Shown: one piece after another, positions 1 to 5,123 of the stretch
Layout of the letters: each line of letters opens with the position of its first letter
Numbering within the stretch: position 1 is the stretch's first letter
NCBI GenBank assembly: GCA_946487985.1
Contig: CAMLUY010000078.1
Span: forward strand, 1-5,123
From: an uncultured Clostridia bacterium
Lineage (GTDB): Bacteria > Bacillota > Clostridia > Christensenellales > UBA1242
DNA length: 5,123 bases
Reading direction: 5' to 3'
The notes under the pieces: generated by a model
The model's database searches: none
The model's input: only the letters and a program-made list of their open reading frames with translations
What the model was told of the DNA's origin: nothing
Made by a program: the position numbers and the translations under genes

Positions 1-6
1 GAATAC

Positions 7-36
7 TACATTTCGGTTTCAGATTCTGACAATGTA
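7..36 (+). other. Hairpin in leader, candidate short Stem I with AUU in its loop
   Basis: UACAUU (7-12) can pair with AAUGUA (31-36), and inside it UCAG (19-22) can pair with CUGA (26-29), closing a three-base loop AUU (23-25), an isoleucine codon. If this is Stem I it is far shorter than the roughly 100-nt classical form, and the specifier would sit in the terminal loop, as described for ultrashort ileS T-boxes of Actinobacteria. Against this, the AUU is followed by C and not by a purine, and the inner helix is only 4 bp. A classical Stem I whose 5' strand lies before the window cannot be excluded. Confidence 0.3.
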
Positions 37-53
37 TTTTGCTATCCGGGTTC

Positions 54-104
54 GCAGCCGCGAAAGCCGTTTGGCTAGTAGTGGACTGCCGGGAAATCCC
101 GTTA
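54..104 (+). other. T-box Stem II with S-turn and Stem IIA/B element
   Basis: Stem II: GCAG and CCGC (54-61) pair with GUGG (81-84) and CUGC (86-89), leaving A85 bulged. The upper arm AGCC (65-68) pairs with GGCU (73-76) across a GUUU loop. Between the two helices GAA (62-64) faces AGUA (77-80), the S-turn (loop E) signature of T-box Stem II. Immediately after, CGGG (90-93) pairs with CCCG (98-101) around an AAAU loop, and the conserved CCGUUA (99-104) follows, as in the Stem IIA/B pseudoknot element. The pseudoknot partner was not worked out. Confidence 0.8.
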
Positions 105-137
105 CAGATGACGTGAGTGTTTGCTCATAGGAAAGTG

Positions 138-171
138 TACAAGTGGTATAAAGCCGCAATGGGCTCTTGTA
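138..171 (+). promoter_or_regulatory. T-box antiterminator with UGGU tRNA acceptor-binding bulge
   Basis: Helix A1 is UACAAG (138-143) with CUUGUA (166-171), 6 bp. Helix A2 is AGCC (152-155) with GGCU (162-165), with a 6-nt loop. Between them on the 5' side is a bulge at 144-151, UGGUAUAA. Its first four bases match the invariant UGGN that pairs with the NCCA end of uncharged tRNA; U147 suits a tRNA with discriminator A. The canonical bulge is seven bases (UGGNACC), so this one is a base longer and lacks the ACC. AGCC 152-155 is also needed by the terminator, so the two folds exclude each other. Confidence 0.82.
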
Positions 172-189
172 GAACACTGCGGCTTTTTT
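150..189 (+). terminator. Intrinsic terminator of the ileS T-box leader
   Basis: AAAGCCGCA (150-158) is perfectly complementary to TGCGGCTTT (178-186), giving a 9-bp stem with a 19-nt loop, followed by a run of six T at 184-189. It overlaps helix A2 of the antiterminator, so it should form when the bulge is not bound by uncharged tRNA and stop transcription about 20 bases before the ileS start codon. Confidence 0.92.
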
Positions 190-197
190 GTATAAAA

Positions 198-204
198 AGG
201 AGGG
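198..204 (+). promoter_or_regulatory. Ribosome binding site of ileS
   Basis: AGGAGGG at 198-204, four bases before the ATG at 209. It fixes that ATG as the start. The in-frame TTG at 188 lies inside the terminator T-run, upstream of this site, and has no binding site of its own. Confidence 0.93.
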
Positions 205-208
205 TAAA

Positions 209-3200
209 ATGTACAGAAAAGTTGAACCAAAACTTGATTTCGTTGCAAACGAGGCAAAAATCCTGAAATTTTGGGAGGACAACAAAATAATTGACAAAGG
301 CTTGCAGCTGAACAAAAACAGCGACAAATATTTTGTGCTGCATGATGGTCCGCCAACTGCCAACGGCAAGCCTCACATTGGTCACGTGCTTACTCGCGCA
401 ATGAAGGACGTTATTCCTCGCTTCAAGGCCATGAAAGGGTACTACATCTACCGCAAAGCTGGCTGGGACACGCACGGACTGCCAGTTGAGGTCGAAGTCG
501 AGAAAAAACTTGGCTTCTCAGGCAAAAAGGATATCGAGCACTACGGCATCGATAAATTTATTCAGCTGTGCAAAAGCTCGGTGTGGGAATACAAGTCGAT
601 GTGGGAGGACCTGACCAAAAAAATCGGCTATTGGGTAGACATGGACAACCCATACATCACCTATGACAACAACTATATTGAAAGCGTCTTCTGGGCACTG
701 AAAGAGATGGACAAAAAAGGCCTTATCTATCAGGGGCATAAAGTTGTGCCATATTGCCCACGCTGCGGCACCTCGCTTTCAAAAGCCGAGCTTGAAAATG
801 GCGACAACTATAAAATCCTCAAAGAAAACTCGGTATACGTGAAATTCAAGTCGCTTGAAGATGACAACACATATTTCCTTGTGTGGACGACAACGCCTTG
901 GACGCTGCCATCAAACGTTGCGCTTTGCATGAACCCGAACGAGCTTTACACAAAGTTTACGGTTGACGGCACAAACTTTGTTATGCTTGACAAACTGATT
1001 CCAACTTTGTTTGACCAGCCTGTAAAAAAGCTTTACTCGAAAAAGGGCTACGAGTTCGAAGGTCACAAATATCAGCCGCTCTTTGACTATGTTGCTGACG
1101 AAGTGGAAAAGGGTTACTTTGTCACTGTTGACGATTACGTAACCACCGAAGACGGCACTGGTATTGTCCACATCGCGCCTGCTTTTGGTGAGGACGACTA
1201 TAAGGTAGCAACCAAGTACGGCATCAGCTTTGTACAGCTTGTCGATGAAAACGGCAATATGTCAGACAAGACCGAATTTGGCGGAATGTTCACCAAAGAT
1301 GCCGACAAATATATCGTTGAAAAACTGAAAAATTCAGGCAAGCTTTTCAAAGTTCAGCCTATTGAGCACTCATATCCACACTGCTGGCGCTGCAAAAGCC
1401 CGCTGCTTTACTACGCGCAAGACGCATGGTTCGTCAAGACCACTGCAATTCGCGACCAGCTGGTTGAAAACAATCAGCACATCAACTGGCTGCCAGACCA
1501 CATCAAAAATGGCAGAATGGGCAACTTCCTTGCAAACAATATCGACTGGAATATTTCGCGAAACCGCTTTTGGGGCACACCACTGCCATTCTGGAAATGC
1601 CCAGAGGGGCACATTCACGTCATTGGCAGCGTAGCCGAGCTCAGACAACTTTCAGGCGTTACAGGCGAGCTCGACCTGCACAAGCCAACACTTGACAAAA
1701 TCACATTCCCTTGCCCAGTCTGCGGCAAGACAATGACGCGTACACCAGAGGTTATGGACTGCTGGTTCGACAGCGGCTCAATGCCTTTCGCGCAATATCA
1801 CTATCCGTTTGAAAATCAGGACACCTTCAACAAGGCCTTTTGTGCTGACTACATCAGTGAGGCAATCGACCAAACGCGTGGCTGGTTCAACACACTGCTT
1901 TCTGTCAATACCGCAGTGTTTGGCAAAGCACCATTTAAAGCCTGCAATGTGCTTGGGCTTGTGCTTGACAAAAACGGGCTAAAAATGAGTAAGTCGCTCA
2001 AAAATGGTGTTGACCCATGGGATGTGCTTTCAAAATATGGCGCTGACGGTGTAAGGTGGTACTTCTTTTCAAGCTGCAACCCAGCTCAGGGACTGCCTTT
2101 CATCGAGGAGAACCTTGTTGACCTTCAACGCAAGTTCATGGGCACGCTGTGGAATGTATACTGCTTCTACGTGCTCTACGCTGAAATTGACCAGATTGAC
2201 CCTACAAAATATTCTTTTGCAGATTGCAAGCCGTCATTCCTTGACAAATGGCTGCTTTCTGACTATAACGCGCTCATCAAAGTCGTTGACAGCTGCCTTG
2301 AAAAATATGACATGCAAACGCCAGCTCGCGCAATCAGCGATTTTGTTGACCGCCTTTCAAATTGGTATATCCGTCGCTCTCGCGAGCGCTTCTGGGGCAG
2401 TGAAGCCACAGGCGACAAGCTTGCCGCATACAAGACATTGTATGAGGTGCTGGTCGGCCTTTCAAAGCTCGCTGCACCATTCGTGCCTTTCATCACAGAA
2501 GAAATTTACCAAAACCTTGTTCGCAGCCTAGACAAAAACGCTCCTGAGTCGGTGCACTTCTGCGCTTTCCCTGTGGCCGATGAAAAGGCAATAGACGCAA
2601 AACTTAATGAAGGCATGGATAAAGTACTTGAAATTGTCAACCTTGGCCGTACTTGCCGCAGCGCAAGCAATGTCAAAAACAGACAACCGCTTTCAAAGGT
2701 GATAGTTTGCTCAAACAATGACCTTCACCTTGATGACGAGCTTGCAGCGCTCGTTAAAGACGAACTGAATGTTGAAAATATTGAATTTTTGCATAACGCT
2801 GACGAGTATGTGTCATATGAAATCAAGCCGCAGCTTCGCACTGTTGGGCCAAAATATGGCAAGCTGCTTGGCGGAATCAAGGATTATCTTGCCTCCGTCA
2901 ATGGCATCGAAGTTGCAAACAAAGTCCGTCATGGCGAAAGCTTAAAGTTTGAGGTGAACGGACAGACGGTTGAGCTGACCGAAGCCGACCTTCTCATATC
3001 GCTGAAAAATAAAGAGGGCTTTTCAAGCGAGTCAAACGGCGCAATAACCGTTGTTCTTGACACAACTCTGACAAAAGAACTTGTTGAGAAAGGCATGGTA
3101 AAGGAATTTATCAGCCGCGTTCAAAACCTGCGAAAAGACTCTGGCTTTGAGGTTGTCAACCATATCAAGATTGAAATCTCTGGCAGTGAGGAGCTGACAA

Positions 3201-3337
3201 CAACACTTCTCAAACATTCGGACGCCATCAAGAAAGGCACGCTTTGCGACTCGCTTATTCAGGGTGAAAATGGCACAAACTCAATGGAGTTTGATTTTGA
3301 TGGTGAAAAGCTGACAGCTTACATTTCAAGAAAATAA
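209..3337 (+). CDS. ileS: Isoleucyl-tRNA synthetase, clade 2 (IleRS2)
   Basis: Cytoplasmic class I enzyme that attaches isoleucine to tRNA-Ile using ATP and edits misactivated valine. At 1042 residues it has the usual length of the long clade-2 form. Seen in order: the nucleotide-binding HIGH motif at 56-59 inside DGPPTANGKP; GWDTHGLPVE (85-94); a zinc pair CPRC (183-186) with its likely partner CWRC (392-395); the CP1 editing domain with WTTTPWTLPSN (226-236) and GTGIVHIAPAFGEDD (316-330); a C464 region and CPVC (502-505); DQTRGWF (554-560); the KMSKS loop at 592-596; the anticodon-binding domain with NWYIRRSRERFW (718-729); and the clade-2 C-terminal extension from about 800. NRQPLSK (824-830) is typical of this end. 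The start at 209 is set by AGGAGGG. A T-box leader precedes it and a terminator follows, so it is probably transcribed alone. Clade-2 enzymes generally tolerate mupirocin better than clade 1. HIGH is intact here, unlike the altered motif reported for hyper-resistant MupA. No frameshift or truncation is seen. Confidence 0.98.
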   Translation: MYRKVEPKLDFVANEAKILKFWEDNKIIDKGLQLNKNSDKYFVLHDGPPTANGKPHIGHVLTRAMKDVIPRFKAMKGYYIYRKAGWDTHGLPVEVEVEKKLGFSGKKDIEHYGIDKFIQLCKSSVWEYKSMWEDLTKKIGYWVDMDNPYITYDNNYIESVFWALKEMDKKGLIYQGHKVVPYCPRCGTSLSKAELENGDNYKILKENSVYVKFKSLEDDNTYFLVWTTTPWTLPSNVALCMNPNELYTKFTVDGTNFVMLDKLIPTLFDQPVKKLYSKKGYEFEGHKYQPLFDYVADEVEKGYFVTVDDYVTTEDGTGIVHIAPAFGEDDYKVATKYGISFVQLVDENGNMSDKTEFGGMFTKDADKYIVEKLKNSGKLFKVQPIEHSYPHCWRCKSPLLYYAQDAWFVKTTAIRDQLVENNQHINWLPDHIKNGRMGNFLANNIDWNISRNRFWGTPLPFWKCPEGHIHVIGSVAELRQLSGVTGELDLHKPTLDKITFPCPVCGKTMTRTPEVMDCWFDSGSMPFAQYHYPFENQDTFNKAFCADYISEAIDQTRGWFNTLLSVNTAVFGKAPFKACNVLGLVLDKNGLKMSKSLKNGVDPWDVLSKYGADGVRWYFFSSCNPAQGLPFIEENLVDLQRKFMGTLWNVYCFYVLYAEIDQIDPTKYSFADCKPSFLDKWLLSDYNALIKVVDSCLEKYDMQTPARAISDFVDRLSNWYIRRSRERFWGSEATGDKLAAYKTLYEVLVGLSKLAAPFVPFITEEIYQNLVRSLDKNAPESVHFCAFPVADEKAIDAKLNEGMDKVLEIVNLGRTCRSASNVKNRQPLSKVIVCSNNDLHLDDELAALVKDELNVENIEFLHNADEYVSYEIKPQLRTVGPKYGKLLGGIKDYLASVNGIEVANKVRHGESLKFEVNGQTVELTEADLLISLKNKEGFSSESNGAITVVLDTTLTKELVEKGMVKEFISRVQNLRKDSGFEVVNHIKIEISGSEELTTTLLKHSDAIKKGTLCDSLIQGENGTNSMEFDFDGEKLTAYISRK

Positions 3338-3365
3338 AAAAGTGGCAAATATTTGCCCTTTTTTT
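3338..3365 (+). terminator. Intrinsic terminator after ileS
   Basis: GGCAA (3344-3348) pairs with TTGCC (3353-3357) around an ATAT loop, followed by C and seven T (3359-3365). A run of A before the stem (3336-3341) extends the helix and would act as a U-tract on the other strand, so the element could work in both directions. It starts directly after the ileS stop codon and separates ileS from the next operon. Confidence 0.88.
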
Positions 3366-3445
3366 ATTTAGCCATAGCACAATAGCGTAAAAACAATCCT
3401 GCAATAGTTTTCGTAATTTGTTTGCTTATGCAATCTTGATTTTTC

Positions 3446-3474
3446 TTGTAAAATGCCGCCAATTTTGATATAAT
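3446..3474 (+). promoter_or_regulatory. Predicted sigma-A promoter of the methyltransferase / pseudouridine synthase operon
   Basis: A perfect -10 hexamer TATAAT at 3469-3474 is preceded by TG one base upstream (TGATATAAT, extended -10). At 17 bp spacing lies TTGTAA (3446-3451), 4 of 6 matches to TTGACA. Transcription would start near 3481, giving a 5' leader of about 27 bases. The stretch between the ileS terminator and this promoter (3366-3445) is A/T-rich; apart from a weak 4-bp hairpin at 3422-3433 I see nothing in it. Confidence 0.75.
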
Positions 3475-3495
3475 AAAGCCAAAGATATCAAAAAT

Positions 3496-3501
3496 AAAGG
3501 A
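3496..3501 (+). promoter_or_regulatory. Ribosome binding site of the methyltransferase gene
   Basis: AAAGGA at 3496-3501, six bases before the ATG at 3508. It supports that start, which also gives the N-terminus I would expect for this family. Confidence 0.8.
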
Positions 3502-3507
3502 AAAAAC

Positions 3508-4362
3508 ATGAAAATTGCTCAGGATTGGACAGAATATCAAGTAATCGCCACAGGTAACGGCGAAAAATTGGAGCGTTGGGGCGCATATACTCTTCTTCGC
3601 CCAGACCCACAAGTGATTTGGCGGGCGCAAACAGACCTTTCAAAATATAGAGGGCTCAGTGGGCACTACAAACGCTCATCAAGCGGGGGCGGTGGCTGGC
3701 AGTTCTATCAAAACTTGCCGCAGGAGTGGCAGGTGTCATGGAAAGGCATCAAGTTTTCAATCAAACCAATGGGCTTCAAGCACACTGGGCTATTCCCAGA
3801 GCAGGCGGTAAACTGGGCAGACATGATGAAATTGATTGAATCCGCAAAACGACCCATAAAAGTCCTCAATCTTTTTGCATACACAGGCGCAGCAAGCGTT
3901 GTGTGTTCGATTGCTGGTGCAAGCGTAACTCACGTTGATGCCAGCAAAGGCATGGTCGAGCGGGCTCGCGAAAACGCCACGCTCAATGGCATAAGCAATA
4001 TAAGGTACATTGTTGACGACTGCAAAAAATTTCTTGAACGAGAAATTCGCCGTGGTAACAAATACGACGCAATCATCATGGATCCGCCAAGCTATGGCCG
4101 AGGCACAGGCGGTGAAATGTGGCGGCTTGAAGACAACCTTTATGACTTTGTTTTGCTTACAAAGAAAGTGCTCTCAGACGACCCGCTTTTTGTGCTGATT
4201 TCTTCATACACAACAGGGCTGCAAGCGGGCGTAATCAAAAATTTGCTTACCCTTTGCTTTGGCGCAGGGGATATCGACGCCGACGAAATTGGTCTTCCGA
4301 CAGACGAGGGCATAGTTTTGCCTTGCGGCAATCGCGGCATAAAAATCTGGAATAAAAGGTAG
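3508..4362 (+). CDS. Class I SAM-dependent methyltransferase, RlmI/RlmK-related
   Basis: Predicted cytoplasmic S-adenosylmethionine-dependent methyltransferase of 284 residues; the substrate is probably RNA but is not known. The N-terminal part (about 1-75) has RWGAYTLLRPDPQVIW (23-38) and a glycine-rich SSSGGGGW (57-64). A beta-rich linker IKFSIKPMGFKHTGLFPEQ (81-99) resembles the segment before the catalytic domain in RlmI-type enzymes. The Rossmann domain follows: motif I VLNLFAYTGAAS (119-130), acidic residue D144 in HVDASKGMV for the SAM ribose, DDC (170-172), motif IV DPPSYGRG (192-199), motif VI SSYTTGL (232-238), and LPCG (271-274) near the end. E. coli RlmI is about 400 residues with an N-terminal PUA domain; that domain is absent here. 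Motif VI lacks a cysteine, which argues against an RlmI-like m5C reaction. First gene of a two-gene operon with its own promoter. Family assignment is firm; the target is inference. Confidence 0.9.
   Translation: MKIAQDWTEYQVIATGNGEKLERWGAYTLLRPDPQVIWRAQTDLSKYRGLSGHYKRSSSGGGGWQFYQNLPQEWQVSWKGIKFSIKPMGFKHTGLFPEQAVNWADMMKLIESAKRPIKVLNLFAYTGAASVVCSIAGASVTHVDASKGMVERARENATLNGISNIRYIVDDCKKFLEREIRRGNKYDAIIMDPPSYGRGTGGEMWRLEDNLYDFVLLTKKVLSDDPLFVLISSYTTGLQAGVIKNLLTLCFGAGDIDADEIGLPTDEGIVLPCGNRGIKIWNKR
4354..4360 (+). promoter_or_regulatory. Ribosome binding site of the pseudouridine synthase, overlapping the upstream stop codon
   Basis: AAAAGGT at 4354-4360 runs into the TAG stop (4360-4362) of the methyltransferase gene and lies nine bases before the ATG at 4370. 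This suggests translational coupling. The alternative in-frame ATG at 4418 has no G-rich site before it, so 4370 is preferred. Confidence 0.6.
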
Positions 4363-4369
4363 TTCAAAC

Positions 4370-5104
4370 ATGACAGAAAAAACAATCATTGAAACCTCTC
4401 AGACAGAAAACAATCTGATGATTCTTTTTGAAGACAATCAAATAATCGTTGCCGTCAAACCGCAAAACATTCCATCGCAATCAGACATTACAGGCGACAC
4501 CGATATGCTTACCCTGGTGAAAAATTACATCAAAGAAAAATACAACAAGCCAGGCGAGGCTTTTGTTGGGCTTGTTCACAGACTTGACAGGCCTACTGGC
4601 GGTGTAATGGTCTTTGCCAAAACATCAAAGGCGGCAGCCAGACTTTCACAGCAAATTCGTGAAGGCAGCGTCAATAAAATCTACTATGCGGTCACATCAA
4701 AACTGCCAAAGCAAAAATCAGATGTTCTTACAAATTATCTTAAGAAAGATGAGAAAAACAATATTGTGCGCATCGTTCCTCAATCAGAAAAGGACGCCAA
4801 ACTTGCCCAGCTTTCATACAAAGTTCTTCAAACCGAAGGCGAACTTGCGCTTGTCGAAGTCAAGCTGCATACAGGCAGGTCGCACCAAATTCGCGTTCAA
4901 TTTGCAGGTATCAACTGCCCACTGTATGGCGATAATAAATATGGCCAAGAAAAATCCAAGCAAACAGGCAACCTTGGTCTTTGGGCAGGGCGCTTGGAGT
5001 TTGTGCACCCAGTGACAAAACAAAAGATGACTTTTGCTTGTCCGCCAGACACCGAAAAAATGCCATGGAAATCATTTTTTATGGACAAATATTTTTTAAG
5101 ATAA
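4370..5104 (+). CDS. RluA-family RNA pseudouridine synthase (short form, no S4 domain)
   Basis: Isomerises specific uridines in RNA, probably rRNA or tRNA, to pseudouridine in the cytoplasm. The 244 residues form one catalytic domain. ILFEDNQIIVAVKPQNIPS (18-36) is the family's N-terminal strand. HRLDRPTGGVMVFAKT (70-85) contains the catalytic aspartate D73. KIYYAV (103-108) supplies the conserved tyrosine. LHTGRSHQIRVQFAG (166-180) carries the conserved R175, then PLYGDNKYG (184-192), LWAGRLEFVHP (204-214) and a PPDTEKMPW end. There is no S4 RNA-binding domain, so it belongs with the short RluA-like proteins and not with RluC/RluD; the target site cannot be read from the sequence. The first 16 residues before M17 look unstructured, and a start at M17 (4418) would fit the family core equally well, but only 4370 has a plausible binding site. 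Seven bases separate it from the methyltransferase stop, so the two are almost certainly co-transcribed. Confidence 0.95.
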   Translation: MTEKTIIETSQTENNLMILFEDNQIIVAVKPQNIPSQSDITGDTDMLTLVKNYIKEKYNKPGEAFVGLVHRLDRPTGGVMVFAKTSKAAARLSQQIREGSVNKIYYAVTSKLPKQKSDVLTNYLKKDEKNNIVRIVPQSEKDAKLAQLSYKVLQTEGELALVEVKLHTGRSHQIRVQFAGINCPLYGDNKYGQEKSKQTGNLGLWAGRLEFVHPVTKQKMTFACPPDTEKMPWKSFFMDKYFLR

Positions 5105-5123
5105 ATTTAATATAGTCAATAAT

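Larger units (their letters stand above)
1..190 (+). promoter_or_regulatory. T-box riboswitch leader of ileS (5' end probably cut by the window)
   Basis: A tRNA-sensing leader that couples ileS transcription to tRNA charging. What is visible, in order: a hairpin at 7-36 of uncertain role; Stem II (54-89) with the GAA/AGUA S-turn; a Stem IIA/B element around 90-104 carrying the T-box hallmark CCGUUA at 99-104; Stem III as a hairpin GUGAG/UUCAC-like arm pair at 113-128 (TGAG 114-117 with CTCA 124-127); then an antiterminator (138-171) that shares bases with an intrinsic terminator (150-189). The UGGU at 144-147 is complementary to a tRNA 3' end with discriminator A (ACCA), as in tRNA-Ile. The leader lies directly before ileS, which is the usual arrangement. 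Its promoter and perhaps part of Stem I lie upstream of position 1. The Ile specifier codon could not be placed with confidence. Class assignment is firm; the amino acid is inferred from the downstream gene. Confidence 0.9.

Noticed and set aside
14..69. Alternative helix between 14-20 and 62-69 in the leader, with ACTAC 5-9 pairing to GTAGT 78-82
   Set aside because: It would break the Stem II fold with its GAA/AGUA S-turn, which is a recognised T-box feature, and would leave no Ile codon in the resulting loop.
47..69. Hairpin CGGGTTCGC / GCGAAAGCCG in the leader
   Set aside because: It is feasible on base pairing alone but competes with the better supported Stem II (54-89).
188..208. Upstream in-frame TTG start giving a 7-residue longer IleRS
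   Set aside because: It lies in the T-run of the leader terminator and before the ribosome binding site; ATG 209 has AGGAGGG at the right distance and matches the family N-terminus.
1362..1634. Open frame on + inside ileS
   Set aside because: Shadow in another frame of a fully conserved gene, with no ribosome binding site or recognisable protein features.
2115..2531. Open frame on + inside ileS (138 codons)
   Set aside because: Shadow of the anticodon-binding domain region; composition is not protein-like and there is no start signal.
3422..3433. Small hairpin TTGC-TTAT-GCAA in the spacer
   Set aside because: Only 4 bp and A/T-rich; expected by chance in such a spacer.
3364..3630. Reverse-strand open frame across the intergenic spacer and start of the methyltransferase gene
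   Set aside because: It overlaps the terminator, promoter and start of a conserved gene, and its product has no recognisable features.
5105..5123. Possible -10-like sequence (AATATAGT) after the last gene
   Set aside because: Too little sequence remains to show a -35 element or a downstream gene.

Overview
This window is a compact translation-themed stretch of a bacterial chromosome, with all genes on the + strand. It fits a Gram-positive, Firmicutes/Clostridia-type organism. The reasons are a tRNA-sensing T-box leader with an intrinsic terminator in front of an aminoacyl-tRNA synthetase gene, strong Shine-Dalgarno sites (AGGAGGG, AAAGGA), a consensus TATAAT promoter, moderate base composition with A/T-rich spacers, and a clade-2 (long, 'eukaryote-like') isoleucyl-tRNA synthetase of the kind common in Clostridia. 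The genus cannot be told from the window.

Layout. Positions 1-190 hold the 3' part of a T-box riboswitch: Stem II with an S-turn, the Stem IIA/B element with CCGUUA, Stem III, and mutually exclusive antiterminator and terminator hairpins. It controls ileS (209-3337, 1042 aa), whose start is set by AGGAGGG at 198-204. ileS ends at an intrinsic terminator (3338-3365), so it appears monocistronic. A spacer of about 80 bases without recognisable features leads to an extended -10 promoter (3446-3474). This drives a tight two-gene operon: a class I SAM-dependent methyltransferase related to the RlmI/RlmK group (3508-4362) and, 7 bases downstream, a short RluA-family pseudouridine synthase without an S4 domain (4370-5104). 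The last 19 bases hold nothing I can call.

How they work together. IleS charges tRNA-Ile. When uncharged tRNA-Ile accumulates, its free 3' NCCA end should pair with UGGU in the antiterminator bulge and let transcription into ileS continue. The downstream pair probably modifies RNA, most likely rRNA, by methylation and pseudouridylation. It is transcribed separately from ileS.

I see no new defence system, mobile element, CRISPR array or tRNA gene. The most interesting parts are the leader (no classical Ile specifier codon visible, a possible very short Stem I with AUU in its loop, and a non-consensus 8-nt antiterminator bulge) and the methyltransferase, whose motif VI lacks the cysteine expected of an m5C enzyme.
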